A stretch of 64,000 bases of DNA, from NCBI RefSeq assembly GCF_900102875.1, contig NZ_FNGH01000005.1, forward strand, positions 186,001 through 250,000, read 5' to 3'. The notes beneath the pieces are model-generated. The model was not told the origin of the DNA. It worked only from the letters and a program-made list of their open reading frames with translations, and ran no database searches. This document shows, one piece after another, positions 1 to 8,183 of the stretch. Each line of letters opens with the position of its first letter. Position 1 is the stretch's first letter. The position numbers and the translations under genes are program-made. The DNA comes from Franzmannia pantelleriensis (lineage in GTDB: Bacteria > Pseudomonadota > Gammaproteobacteria > Pseudomonadales > Halomonadaceae).

Positions 1-366
1 GTAACAATTGACCAGTCTGGAGCACGGCTATCCACGCAGATGCTGAATGGCATGGACATCGGCTCACTTCCGGGCGATATTCAAGCCTCGGTGGTTGGTT
101 CAGGCGCGTCGCTCAATGACGTAGCACCGGGTTCCCTTAATCTGACCGGCTTGAAGGATTACTCAGGTCTTGCAATCAATGACAGTAAGGGGTTTACTGC
201 CGCGCTGCATAATATTACCAAGCAGGCAATCGTCAGCGCGGTGGTAAGTGATGCTTCTCAACGCAGTGTTCAACAGACCATCGATATCAATATCAACGTT
301 CGCAATATGCCGGCACTTCAGGCCGCATCGCAGCGCCAGGCAATTCTCAACTCACTGTCTAGATAA
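1..366 (+). CDS. 3' end of an unrecognised, possibly secreted protein
   Basis: The reading frame is open from the first base of the window and stops at 364-366, so this is the C-terminal part (121 residues visible) of a longer protein whose start lies outside. I do not recognise the family. The visible part has no cysteine, is rich in Ser, Asn, Gln, Val and Ala, and has alternating hydrophobic/polar stretches (for example IDININVR) that suggest beta structure, as in extracellular fibre or adhesin proteins; that is inference only. It converges on an outer-membrane transporter gene and lies next to three biofilm-type regulators, in the same AT-rich tract. A GXGXXG-like metal or nucleotide site is not visible. 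A Fap/curli-type matrix component is one possibility; an unrelated periplasmic protein is another. Confidence 0.55.
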   Translation, partial: VTIDQSGARLSTQMLNGMDIGSLPGDIQASVVGSGASLNDVAPGSLNLTGLKDYSGLAINDSKGFTAALHNITKQAIVSAVVSDASQRSVQQTIDININVRNMPALQAASQRQAILNSLSR

Positions 367-372
367 GGGGCA

Positions 373-405
373 AGAGGTTGGCGATAACCGGCATCACCAA
401 CCTCT
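373..405. terminator. Hairpin between convergent genes
   Basis: AGAGGTTGG at 373-381 is the exact reverse complement of CCAACCTCT at 397-405, giving a 9-bp stem with a 15-nt loop in the 51-bp gap between two convergent stop codons. There is no T-tract on either side, so intrinsic termination is uncertain, but the position fits a shared bidirectional terminator. Confidence 0.45.
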
Positions 406-417
406 CATAGCCAGCAA

Positions 418-1491
418 TCAATACATGCCCATGCCAAACGGAATGCGTAGCGTAATCACGGTATCAGGGGCATCGTCAGTAACCCCTAGCTCCAGCCCCA
501 GGTTGACAGACACCTCTGGCTTGAGCTGATACGACCAGCCGAGCAGTAGTGATCCAATATTAAGGCTGCGCGAGCTTTGAGTGGTAGAATTGCCGTTGGC
601 ACCGATAAACTCCGTTTTTGTGCTGTCAATGAAATCATGTTTATAACCCATGCTGAACGAGGCTCGCTCATTGATCGCATAGCCCATCCCGAAGCTGACC
701 CGAATCGCATCGCCGGGATCTACATCGCCAATTGTAATATCATCATTGATGCGTTTGTTGATACTATCCTTTCTCGTATACATATAGCCGAGGTTGGCAA
801 AGAATACGGCAGGATCCGATGGGTATAGAGCCGTAATGCTAGGCTCAATGGAGTGGAATCCTGAACCGGTCGCCAATTCTCTTTCGATGCCATCATCATC
901 ACGGCGAATATCGAAGGGACCGTCACCCGTCGTGGTTTTGTAGCGAAGGTTGCCAATCAGGTATGGCCAGTTATTCCGTCCGCTAGTCAGCTGGTAGCGG
1001 GCGGCCAGTTCGATATCACCAAGACCGTTACCCGATAAATCTCGGTCGATGTCAAACTGGCCGGCCTCACTGCCCTCCACCGTAGGCACGGTGGCAAACA
1101 GGGTGTCACTGCGATAGACATACGGCACCTTGGCTTCCAGCTCCAGGCGATCGCTAACGCCGAGTCGACCGGTGATGGCGGCTGTCCAGGTATCGCGATT
1201 GGCTTCCTCGGCACTAAAGACACCGATAAGCAACGTGCTGAGTATTTCGATTCCCTGAAAGGTCAGGCGATTGACCCCCGCGTGAGAATACTGCAGTGAT
1301 GGTTCTATGACCAACTGTCCACGTGGTGTGAGAACGCCACCGAATTCGGTGATCGCCTGTACCTCAGGTTGGTTGATGGCTTCGGGCGGTGCTTGCCCAA
1401 CGGGCTCTTGTTGAGCGTACACCATCTGTGAACTCAACATCGACGCTGTCAACGGTAGCGGGGCGATGAGCTTCATTATGCTAACATTCAT
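418..1491 (-). CDS. Outer-membrane beta-barrel transporter (phenol-degradation MetA-like family)
   Basis: This is a 357-residue protein when started at the ATG at 1491, which has GGGGA about nine bases upstream; an in-frame ATG at 1554 would overlap the upstream gene and bury the signal peptide. Residues 1-27 form a signal peptide ending near VYA-QQ. The rest consists of alternating amphipathic strands (SLQYSHAG, LELEAKVPYVYRS, ELAARYQL, VSFGMGYAI, FSMGYKHDF) and ends in a C-terminal strand, as in the 'transporter' barrels of the Phenol_MetA_deg family. Such barrels are annotated as transporters but substrates are mostly unknown; some sit in biofilm or amyloid loci. It lies about 40 bases downstream of a sigma-54-type activator on the same strand, probably in one operon. 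Export of a matrix component is inferred from its neighbours, not from the sequence. Confidence 0.75.
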   Translation of the reverse strand: MNVSIMKLIAPLPLTASMLSSQMVYAQQEPVGQAPPEAINQPEVQAITEFGGVLTPRGQLVIEPSLQYSHAGVNRLTFQGIEILSTLLIGVFSAEEANRDTWTAAITGRLGVSDRLELEAKVPYVYRSDTLFATVPTVEGSEAGQFDIDRDLSGNGLGDIELAARYQLTSGRNNWPYLIGNLRYKTTTGDGPFDIRRDDDGIERELATGSGFHSIEPSITALYPSDPAVFFANLGYMYTRKDSINKRINDDITIGDVDPGDAIRVSFGMGYAINERASFSMGYKHDFIDSTKTEFIGANGNSTTQSSRSLNIGSLLLGWSYQLKPEVSVNLGLELGVTDDAPDTVITLRIPFGMGMY

Positions 1492-1531
1492 TATCGTGTT
1501 CCCCATTATGTAGTGATCGTTGTTAGCCTTA

Positions 1532-2911
1532 TTACATGGTCTTTTTTTGATCATCTCCTCGATGGATTATGTTATGCTTCTTAGCGAGACGGTAAAATGT
1601 TACTCTTGAAACTCCCATCTCCTTGGCAGATCGTGCAATATTATTTTCGTTCTTTCTGAGCACACTGGTAAGTAAGCGTCGCTCGGCTTGGCTCTTTATT
1701 TCATTTAATGAATTACCACTATTGGCTCTTGGAATATGCTCAATGTTTAATTTATCTGGCAGGATTAGTTTTCCGTCACAAAGTAGCATCGCACTCTTTA
1801 TCCTATTAAGCATTTCGCGTATATTGCCCGGCCAATGGTAAGACTTCATCAATGCAATGGTATCTCGGTGAAACCCCCTTGCCTTGCATGGATAGCGGGA
1901 TGACAAGTCTTCAAAAATTTGGTTGGCGATTAACTCGATATCCGCCTTGCGCTGCCTGAGCGGAGGAAGGTGGATTATGACAGTATTGAGGCGGTGCAAG
2001 AGATCTAAACGAAACCTGCCCTGCTCTACCGCCTGTTCAAGATCGACGTGGGTAGCCGATACGATTCTGACATCCACGGATATTTCTTGACTGCTGCTCA
2101 GGCGCTGAATGCTATGTGTCTCGAGAAAACGCAGCAGATTGACTTGAAGTGGAGTGCTGAGGTCTCCGATCTCATCCAGAAACAGCGTACCGCCCGAGGC
2201 TGCTTCGATATGGCCGATTCGTTGTCTAGTGGCTCCGGTAAAGGCGCCTTTTTCATGCCCGAAGAGCTCTGATTGAATCAGCTCATTGGCCAGCGAACCA
2301 CAGTTCAAGGCGACGAAGGGGCCTGTGGCACGCATCGATAGGTCATGTATTGCACGTGACACTAGCTCCTTACCGGTCCCTGACTCACCCAGAATCATGA
2401 CAGCCGCCCTACTGTCAGCAACCCTGTGAATCAGACGAAAGATATGCTTGACCTCTGGAATGCAGCTTCTCAACATAATGCCATTTACGTTGATTCTATC
2501 AATGTTGCTGATACTGGCTTTGATCATTGCTTGACCATAGGCATAGTCAAGTAAGTTACTCAGTCTATTGTCCGTGAGTGGTAATCTAAACACTCCGTTG
2601 AGCAGGCGCACTATATGCCTTGCGTGCGAGTTATCATGCTGCTCGTCAGATATTACGCCAAGCCATACCATTTTTTTGTTGCATATAAAATTTTCAACGT
2701 CCTTTAGAGGAGTGCTCACCAGCTCCTCGACGATGATGATAGCAATGCCACCAGGCTTTGAACGTAATAAAACATCATTTGCGGAATAGAGAGACCTATA
2801 GCACTCCGTACTCCAACCGAGCGCCGATAGGCTCTCGATGAGCACCGACTGTCGGGTTGGGCTATCGTTAATTACTACCACGTGCTTGGGGAGTAACATC
2901 TGATATTCCAT
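1532..2911 (-). CDS. VpsR-like sigma-54-type transcriptional activator 1
   Basis: A 459-residue enhancer-binding protein. Residues 1-140 are a divergent receiver-like domain resembling the N-terminus of Vibrio VpsR (WLGVISDEQ, then a hydrophobic [12 protein letters not shown] segment). Residues 150-380 form the AAA+ domain: Walker A GESGTGKE at 175-182, the sigma-54-contacting GAFTGA loop at 222-227, and Walker [11 protein letters not shown] at 241-250. A Fis-type helix-turn-helix lies at about 420-450. VpsR-family proteins respond to c-di-GMP and switch on exopolysaccharide and matrix genes. The gene precedes the outer-membrane transporter, so it may drive that gene or neighbouring matrix genes. 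The start is uncertain: the ATG at 2899 has GGA seven bases upstream, whereas the ATG at 2911 has no clear ribosome site. Confidence 0.85.
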   Translation of the reverse strand: MEYQMLLPKHVVVINDSPTRQSVLIESLSALGWSTECYRSLYSANDVLLRSKPGGIAIIIVEELVSTPLKDVENFICNKKMVWLGVISDEQHDNSHARHIVRLLNGVFRLPLTDNRLSNLLDYAYGQAMIKASISNIDRINVNGIMLRSCIPEVKHIFRLIHRVADSRAAVMILGESGTGKELVSRAIHDLSMRATGPFVALNCGSLANELIQSELFGHEKGAFTGATRQRIGHIEAASGGTLFLDEIGDLSTPLQVNLLRFLETHSIQRLSSSQEISVDVRIVSATHVDLEQAVEQGRFRLDLLHRLNTVIIHLPPLRQRKADIELIANQIFEDLSSRYPCKARGFHRDTIALMKSYHWPGNIREMLNRIKSAMLLCDGKLILPDKLNIEHIPRANSGNSLNEIKSQAERRLLTSVLRKNENNIARSAKEMGVSRVTFYRLAKKHNIIHRGDDQKKTM

Positions 2912-3026
2912 AGGTAGTTATAGGGAAAAAGCCGGTAATAAAAGATGCTCTGGACTCTGTTAGACTGGTTGTCGGCAACGCTTTTGTAAAGTTTTGTTCT
3001 GTTGGCGTTGACATGGTTTTTATCGC

Positions 3027-3055
3027 AATATAGTACTAGAAAGAAAGCTCACTAG
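3027..3055 (-). promoter_or_regulatory. Putative promoter of the first VpsR-like gene
   Basis: Reading the minus strand, TATATT (3032-3027) matches a -10 hexamer, and the -35 position with 17-bp spacing (3055-3050) reads CTAGTG, a poor match. A weak -35 overlapped by an inverted repeat (3047-3062) is typical of activator-dependent promoters. I could not find a GG-N10-GC sigma-54 promoter on this strand. Confidence 0.3.
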
Positions 3056-3062
3056 AGTGAGC
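3047..3062. promoter_or_regulatory. Inverted repeat GCTCACT-AG-AGTGAGC, likely operator
   Basis: Two perfect 7-bp arms separated by two bases, in the 276-bp AT-rich gap between the two activator genes. It covers the predicted -35 of the downstream gene. The arm length and short spacer suit a dimeric regulator; the LuxR or VpsR-like proteins encoded next door are the obvious candidates. Confidence 0.45.
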
Positions 3063-3112
3063 ATAGTCTCTTATAGTACGCCTGTGTTAGACTCTCCATA
3101 AATTGTTACTTT

Positions 3113-3158
3113 ATAGTATGAGCCACGCATGGTAGATGCATGAAATTTGTCATACTAT
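3113..3158. repeat. Inverted pair of ATAGTATG elements
   Basis: ATAGTATG at 3113-3120 is repeated in inverted orientation (CATACTAT) at 3151-3158. Related ATAGTACG/ATAGTACT copies lie at about 3071-3080 and 3029-3036, and CTAGTATG occurs at about 5333-5340 upstream of the LuxR gene. The clustering in the non-coding parts of the regulator locus suggests a shared binding motif, though AT-rich sequence can give such repeats by chance. Confidence 0.3.
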
Positions 3159-3187
3159 TGTTGTTTTTTAGTGAAATCTTATATGAA

Positions 3188-4546
3188 TTATGAAGAAAGT
3201 TTTAGGTTGTGTTTTTCTATCAGTCGATAAAGCGTGATTTTTGAGATCATCAGTTCACTGGCAACGCGCGCCAGATCATATGAGTTGTTTGTAAGCGACT
3301 CGCATAATGCCCGATATTCCGCCTGGTTTCTTATTAGTTCCAAGGAGGTGATATAGCGCTCTTTCTGGCGTTTCTCGAGACCCATATCAATGGGCAGTAA
3401 GAGAGGAGAGTCGCTATGTAAAATAGCGCGGCGCATGCGATTCATGAGCTCGCGAATATTTCCTGGCCAAGTGTGGCTCTGCATTACATCGAGCGCTTCC
3501 TGACTAATACCCCAGAGACAGCAGCCCCCCTCGTTACGAAACTTACGGAAGAAGAATTCGGCGAGCGGTTGGATATCCGATATTCGCTCACGAAGCGGTA
3601 GAAGTTGGATATTCAGGACGTTGAGACGATGGTAAAGGTCGTCACGAAAGGTATTGGACACGACGGCTTTATATAGGTCGACGTGGGTCGCGGCAATAAT
3701 TCTTACGTTGGCAAAAAATTCGTTTCGGCCACCGACTCGCATCATTCGTTGGCTCTCGAGGAAGCGTAATAAATTTACCTGGATAGGTAGAGGCAGATCG
3801 CCTATTTCATCCAGGAACAGAGTGCCTCCTGATGCGGCTTCTATATATCCCTTGCGTTGCTGATAGGCACCGGTGAAAGCCCCCTTTTCATATCCGTATA
3901 GCTCTGACTGGGCAAGCCCCTCGGGTAAGGCGCCACAGTTAACTGCGATGAAGGGGCCGTTAGCTCGTGAGGAGGCCAGGTGTATCGCATGAGCAGCCAG
4001 TTCTTTGCCGGTGCCGGTTTCACCACTGATCATCACCGGTGCGTCGACGCTGGCAAAGCGCTTTATCCTATCAAAGAGCTTGCTTGTCGTTTGCTGGCTG
4101 CCAATGATCGTCAAAGCCTCGCTACTTGCTCGCGGTGTGCTGGGCCAGGAGAGTCGCTGCCAAACATGTAGCTCATGCATTTCAGCGAGCAGATAGTGCA
4201 CTCTTTCGACGCTACAGGGTAGCATCTGATAGCAATGGAAGAAGCGATCCAGCATGCTGTTCAGGAAGCCATTACTGGGCAATTCTAGTGTATCTAATAA
4301 CGCTAACCAATAAAGTCTTGAGCCACATAATTGCTGCTTCAGCTTAGTGAGGTATTGGGGGTCTTGTACAGACTGCTTATCAAGCAGCACCACCCCTACC
4401 CGAGCGGCCTTATTTGTACCATTTATTGTTCCTGAAAATGTACCGTAAAGACAAGGCTCCCAGTCATGAATAGAGGAAAGTGCCTTTATCAGTTTATGAA
4501 AACGGGTGTTTTGATCAAACACGGCGAGCACTCTGCTTTTCATCAC
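3188..4546 (-). CDS. VpsR-like sigma-54-type transcriptional activator 2
   Basis: A 452-residue paralogue of the activator at 1532-2911 with the same architecture: a divergent receiver-like N-terminus (residues 1-140, no clear phosphoacceptor pocket), Walker A GETGTGKE at 175-182, GAFTGA at 222-227, Walker [11 protein letters not shown] at 241-250, and a C-terminal Fis-type helix-turn-helix (LARVASELMISKITLYRLI, near 430-450). The AAA+ domains align residue for residue, while the N-terminal domains are much less alike, so the two probably sense different inputs. It starts only 27 bases downstream of the LuxR-type gene stop, so the two are very likely co-transcribed. The paired arrangement suggests a cascade or hetero-oligomer controlling the surface-structure genes nearby; this is inference from position. 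Confidence 0.85.
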   Translation of the reverse strand: MMKSRVLAVFDQNTRFHKLIKALSSIHDWEPCLYGTFSGTINGTNKAARVGVVLLDKQSVQDPQYLTKLKQQLCGSRLYWLALLDTLELPSNGFLNSMLDRFFHCYQMLPCSVERVHYLLAEMHELHVWQRLSWPSTPRASSEALTIIGSQQTTSKLFDRIKRFASVDAPVMISGETGTGKELAAHAIHLASSRANGPFIAVNCGALPEGLAQSELYGYEKGAFTGAYQQRKGYIEAASGGTLFLDEIGDLPLPIQVNLLRFLESQRMMRVGGRNEFFANVRIIAATHVDLYKAVVSNTFRDDLYHRLNVLNIQLLPLRERISDIQPLAEFFFRKFRNEGGCCLWGISQEALDVMQSHTWPGNIRELMNRMRRAILHSDSPLLLPIDMGLEKRQKERYITSLELIRNQAEYRALCESLTNNSYDLARVASELMISKITLYRLIEKHNLKLSS

Positions 4547-4573
4547 TTTCGCCCTTTTTATGATAGCAAGGTG

Positions 4574-5269
4574 TCAATGATGATTTCGCCGAATATCCCC
4601 TCCTTTATTTCCCGATAGAGGCAATCTAGGTGTCGTCATAAGATTCTTTTTAGCCCAGTTCATGGCTTGTATTCTATTGTGAACCTTGATTTTCCTGAAG
4701 ATGTTATAAATATGTGATTTTACCGTATGCTCACTGACAAAGAGCTTCTCGGCAATTTCCAGATTGGAATCTCCAGATGCCAGTAGGCTGATAATCTCCA
4801 TCTCACGCTGTGTCAGACCACATGCGGGGCGGAAGATGCTGAGCTGCTGGTGTCGGTAAAAATCGATCAAGCGGGTCATCAGCGAGCGCGACATCCAGAA
4901 ATCACCCTCGATCAAGGCACCGATGCCTTTGCATATAAGAGAAATCGAATCATTACGGTAAAAGACGCCATGAATATGTAGCATGCGCATGATATCCATG
5001 GCATGCTCTTCATCCTTGAGATTAAAGACAGACATGATTCTAGGTGGGCTTTCCATGCAGGCCAAGTGCCATTCGTGCATATCGCCCTCACTGACATGGT
5101 CTGCGTCGATCAACAGCACGATACGCTGAGTCGACAGCTCTTGCCGATAGGCTTCGGGCGGTAGTATGCCGACACTGCAGTCCACTTCATTCTTGATATA
5201 GTCGACGAACAACTGCGACTGCGGGTTAGCGTCGGTGATGAGCAAGACCTTGGTGTGTTCAGAGTCCAT
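4574..5269 (-). CDS. VpsT/CsgD-like LuxR-family regulator
   Basis: A 231-residue protein from the ATG at 5269, chosen because AGGGGAACG precedes it; an in-frame ATG at 5323 has no such site. Residues 1-120 are a receiver-like domain without a standard phosphorylation site and with the HGVFY segment also seen in CsgD. Residues 125-128 are WMSR, matching the W[FLM][TS]R signature by which VpsT-type proteins bind c-di-GMP. Residues 152-215 form the LuxR helix-turn-helix (LTQREMEIISLL, then SEHTVKSHIYNIFRKI). Family members activate curli, cellulose or exopolysaccharide genes. It is the first gene of a probable operon with the second VpsR-like activator. Binding of c-di-GMP rests on the four-residue signature and should be regarded as a prediction. 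Confidence 0.85.
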   Translation of the reverse strand: MDSEHTKVLLITDANPQSQLFVDYIKNEVDCSVGILPPEAYRQELSTQRIVLLIDADHVSEGDMHEWHLACMESPPRIMSVFNLKDEEHAMDIMRMLHIHGVFYRNDSISLICKGIGALIEGDFWMSRSLMTRLIDFYRHQQLSIFRPACGLTQREMEIISLLASGDSNLEIAEKLFVSEHTVKSHIYNIFRKIKVHNRIQAMNWAKKNLMTTPRLPLSGNKGGDIRRNHH

Positions 5270-5641
5270 GAAACGTTCCCCTGAAAAAAGTACGCCGCTA
5301 TCTTGATGCCCAGGGCAGACCAAAATGGGCTTCTAGTATGTGTCATCATGTCATTTTTGTAAATTATAGTAATTCTTGCAATGTTTTGTTTCTGGATAAT
5401 CTGCCTTTGCTTTTTTATATTTAACTAATCTTCATTCAAAATCAAATGGATAGTTGTCTTTTTGGATCGCTGCCCGAAGGGATGGCTGATGAAAATGATG
5501 TTTCCGTATGTTTTTTCAGGCTTTCCCTGATCCAGGACAGGTGAGGTTCTTGATGCGTTGCTTGCCAGCGTCGATGCGCTATTTCGCCTGGCTTGTATAG
5601 CGGCGTAGAATGAGTCGCGCCGTATCATCGAGGAGTCCTTC
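5270..5641. other. Intergenic region at the island boundary
   Basis: This 372-base stretch separates the minus-strand regulators from rdgB. Its left half is AT-rich; from about 5450 onward the composition shifts towards that of the GC-rich chromosome. On the minus strand a perfect TATAAT lies at 5368-5363, with a weak GAAACA at 5392-5387 as possible -35 (18-bp spacer), suitable for the LuxR gene. A CTAGTATG motif lies between that promoter and the gene. An open frame of 92 codons on the minus strand (5425-5703) overlaps the rdgB start, has no family resemblance and is probably not a gene. I see no tRNA, direct repeat or integrase that would mark an attachment site. Confidence 0.5.
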
Positions 5642-6244
5642 ATGTCGCAAGTGTCTGACATCGTTCTGGCCAGCGGTAATGCTGGAAAAATCAAGGAATT
5701 CAATCAGCTACTTTCACCGCTTGGTTATGAGGTGAAGGCTCAGGCGGGCTACGGAGTCGCCGACGTTGAGGAGACAGGGCTGACCTTTGTCGAGAATGCG
5801 CTGCTCAAGGCGCGAGAGGCCAGTCGTGTCAGTGGCCTGCCGGCATTGGCTGATGATTCAGGCCTAGAAGTGGATGCGTTGAACGGAGCGCCCGGTATTT
5901 ATTCGGCGCGCTATGCCGGTGAGCCCAAGAGTGACCAGGCGAACAATCGCAAGCTATTAGATCAGCTGCTGGAGGTGCCAGAAGGCGGGCGAACCGCGCG
6001 TTACTGGTGTGTGTTGGTCTATCTGCGTCACCCTGGCGACCCGGTACCGTTGATCGTCCAGCAGCACTGGGAGGGTGAGATCCTCGCCCATCCGCGCGGA
6101 GAGGGAGGCTTCGGCTATGATCCGCTGTTCTGGATTCCCGAGGTAGGCATGAGCGTAGCCGAGCTCTCCTCCGAAGAGAAGAACCGTCTCAGTCATCGTG
6201 GGCGCGCGATGCAAGCGCTGCTATCACAGCTGTCGGGTCGCTGA
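5642..6244 (+). CDS. rdgB: dITP/XTP pyrophosphatase (RdgB/HAM1)
   Basis: A 200-residue protein of the normal family length. It hydrolyses deaminated purine nucleoside triphosphates (dITP, XTP) to monophosphates, cleaning the nucleotide pool in the cytoplasm. The family signature SGNAGKIKEF sits at residues 11-20, ADDSGLEVDALNGAPGIYSARYAG lies in the middle (split motif around residues 73-95), and GFGYDPLF is near 158-165. GAGTCC lies just before the ATG as a ribosome site. The stop codon overlaps the hemW start by one base (TGATG), so the two are translationally coupled. Confidence 0.96.
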   Translation: MSQVSDIVLASGNAGKIKEFNQLLSPLGYEVKAQAGYGVADVEETGLTFVENALLKAREASRVSGLPALADDSGLEVDALNGAPGIYSARYAGEPKSDQANNRKLLDQLLEVPEGGRTARYWCVLVYLRHPGDPVPLIVQQHWEGEILAHPRGEGGFGYDPLFWIPEVGMSVAELSSEEKNRLSHRGRAMQALLSQLSGR

Positions 6245-7407
6245 TGCCGCTTCCTCCTCTTTCACTTTATGTCCACGTGCCCTGGTGTGTGCGCAAATGC
6301 CCCTACTGCGATTTCAATTCGCATGGCGTGGGCCATGAGCCCGACTTACCCGAGCGAGCCTATCTAGCCGCCTTGCTCGAGGATCTCGAAGCCGAGCTCC
6401 CCTTTGTGGCGGATCGCGAACTGGAAAGCGTGTTCATTGGTGGTGGTACGCCGAGCTTGATGTCGTCACGTTTCTATCATGATTTCTTCACGGCGTTGCG
6501 AGGTAGACTGCCGCTCTCCAAAGCGTGTGAGATTACGCTGGAGGCCAATCCCGGGACGTTCGAGCAGGCGCGTTTTGCTGGATACCGCGAGGCGGGCATC
6601 AACCGCCTGTCGCTTGGGGTGCAAAGCTTTCAGCCGGCGCAGCTTTCGGCGCTGGGGCGTATTCATAGCGGAGACGACGCCAGCACCGCCGTGCTCAATG
6701 CTCGCGAGGCTGGATTCGACAACCTTAATCTCGACTTGATGCACGGGCTCCCCGGCCAGGATATCGAGGCTGCGCTGGCGGATCTGGATACGGCATTGGC
6801 GCTAGCGCCTAGCCATCTCTCCTGGTATCAGCTCACATTGGAGCCCAATACCGAGTTTTATTCTCACCCACCGCGGCTGCCTGAAGAGGAGCAGCTGTGG
6901 GATATCCAGGACGCTGGTCATGCGCGCTTGACCGACGCCGGATTTCAGCAGTACGAGATATCGGCTTATTCCCGCGTGGGTCTGCAGTCACGACATAATC
7001 TCAACTACTGGCGCTTTGGCGACTACCTCGGGATCGGTGCGGGCGCCCACGGCAAGCTGAGTCGGGTGGATGACAGTGGATGCTGGACGATTCAGCGGCG
7101 CTGGAAGGCGCGTCAGCCCGATGCCTATCTACGCCGCCGTTGCGATCCGCGGGGGTTCGTCGCTGGGCAGCGAATGCTGACGCCAGAGGAGCTGCCGCTG
7201 GAGTTCACCATGAACGCTCTGCGGCTGATTGACGGGGTACCGCTGTCGTTGTGGTCGGCGCGTACGGGACAGCGCGATACGGTGATCTGGTCACGGCTTG
7301 CTGAAGCACGTAAAAAAGGACTTGTTGTGGAAGATGGTCAGCGCCTGCAAGCTTCTGCTCAGGGTCTATTATTCTTGAATGAACTGCTGGCCACGATTGA
7401 GATCTGA
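6244..7407 (+). CDS. hemW: Radical SAM heme chaperone HemW
   Basis: A 387-residue radical SAM protein with the CX3CX2C cluster motif at C15, C19 and C22 (WCVRKCPYCDF), followed by the GGGTPSLM SAM-binding segment near residue 67 and the C-terminal HemN-like domain. HemW proteins resemble coproporphyrinogen III dehydrogenase, but the family acts as a heme-transfer protein; the short N-terminus, which lacks the extra region of true HemN, supports HemW. It follows rdgB with a one-base overlap, the order common in gammaproteobacteria. Confidence 0.94.
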   Translation: MPLPPLSLYVHVPWCVRKCPYCDFNSHGVGHEPDLPERAYLAALLEDLEAELPFVADRELESVFIGGGTPSLMSSRFYHDFFTALRGRLPLSKACEITLEANPGTFEQARFAGYREAGINRLSLGVQSFQPAQLSALGRIHSGDDASTAVLNAREAGFDNLNLDLMHGLPGQDIEAALADLDTALALAPSHLSWYQLTLEPNTEFYSHPPRLPEEEQLWDIQDAGHARLTDAGFQQYEISAYSRVGLQSRHNLNYWRFGDYLGIGAGAHGKLSRVDDSGCWTIQRRWKARQPDAYLRRRCDPRGFVAGQRMLTPEELPLEFTMNALRLIDGVPLSLWSARTGQRDTVIWSRLAEARKKGLVVEDGQRLQASAQGLLFLNELLATIEI

Positions 7408-7447
7408 TCAGCGGTTCTTACCTCGACGTTCAAGGAGTTATTTCGCT

Positions 7448-8122
7448 ATGCGCAAGACACTACGCCTAGCCCCCTCTCTGGCTGCCGCCCTGCTGGTGGT
7501 GGGGTGTGCGACCAATGACCCCTATGGTGGTCAGACCCAGCGTAGCAGCACGGTGACTGGGGCCGGTATCGGCGCTGCAGTGGGCGCTGCCGCAGGAGCA
7601 CTCAGTGGCAGTGGCAGCACCAGTCGCCGCGATCGTGCGCTAATCGGGGCGGCCGTAGGGGCTGCCGCTGGCGGTGGGATTGGCGCCTATATGGACCGCC
7701 AGGAAGCGCAGCTGCGCGAAAGCATGCAGGGCACCGGTATCGAAGTCGATCGTCAGGGTGACGACATCGTGCTTAACATGCCGAGTAGCGTGACCTTCGG
7801 GTTCGACTCCAGTGAGCTGACCAGTTCGGCTCGTACGGCCCTCAACGATGTTTCCAATGTGCTACGCGAGTATCCGGAGACGCGGATCAATATCGCCGGC
7901 CATACCGACAGCACGGGCTCAGCGGACTACAATCAGCGTCTCTCTGAGCGTCGCGCCGAGTCGGTAGGCAACTACCTGGGCCAGAGTGGCGTCGACCGTT
8001 CGCGACTCAGCATGCGCGGCTACGGCTTGACGCAGCCTGTGGCCAGCAATGATACAGAATCCGGGCGAGCGCAGAACCGCCGCGTGGAAATTACCTTGAC
8101 GCCGATGCAGCAGCAGATCTGA
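7448..8122 (+). CDS. YiaD-like OmpA-family lipoprotein
   Basis: A 224-residue lipoprotein, started at the ATG at 7448 because AAGGAG precedes it; a longer frame from 7379 would run through the hemW end. Residues 1-19 are a signal peptide with lipobox LVVG-C20. Two glycine-zipper segments (GAGIGAAVGAAAGAL and GAAVGAAAGGGIGAY, near 38-85) are followed by an OmpA C-terminal peptidoglycan-binding domain (about 115-220) with FGFDSSELT, HTDSTGSADYNQRLSERRAE and the closing NRRVEI. YiaD-like proteins link the outer membrane to peptidoglycan. It stands alone between hemW and a strong terminator. Confidence 0.88.
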   Translation: MRKTLRLAPSLAAALLVVGCATNDPYGGQTQRSSTVTGAGIGAAVGAAAGALSGSGSTSRRDRALIGAAVGAAAGGGIGAYMDRQEAQLRESMQGTGIEVDRQGDDIVLNMPSSVTFGFDSSELTSSARTALNDVSNVLREYPETRINIAGHTDSTGSADYNQRLSERRAESVGNYLGQSGVDRSRLSMRGYGLTQPVASNDTESGRAQNRRVEITLTPMQQQI

Positions 8123-8140
8123 GCCGTCATCGTTCTTGCA

Positions 8141-8171
8141 GCCCGCGGGTCCTTGGCCCGCGGGTTTTTTA
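8141..8171 (+). terminator. Rho-independent terminator of the lipoprotein gene
   Basis: CCCGCGGG at 8142-8149 and 8157-8164 form an 8-bp GC stem with a 7-nt loop, followed by six T residues. It lies 13-20 bases upstream of the rlmJ start codon, so its end directly abuts the rlmJ ribosome-binding region. Confidence 0.88.
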
Positions 8172-8183
8172 TTGGATGTCGCC

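Noticed and set aside
3188-4546. Classical phosphorelay response regulators for the two activators
   Set aside because: The N-terminal domains lack the clear acidic pocket and phosphoacceptor arrangement of NtrC, and no histidine kinase gene is nearby.
8136-8183. Longer rlmJ start
   Set aside because: The added residues would be encoded by a terminator hairpin and its T-tract.
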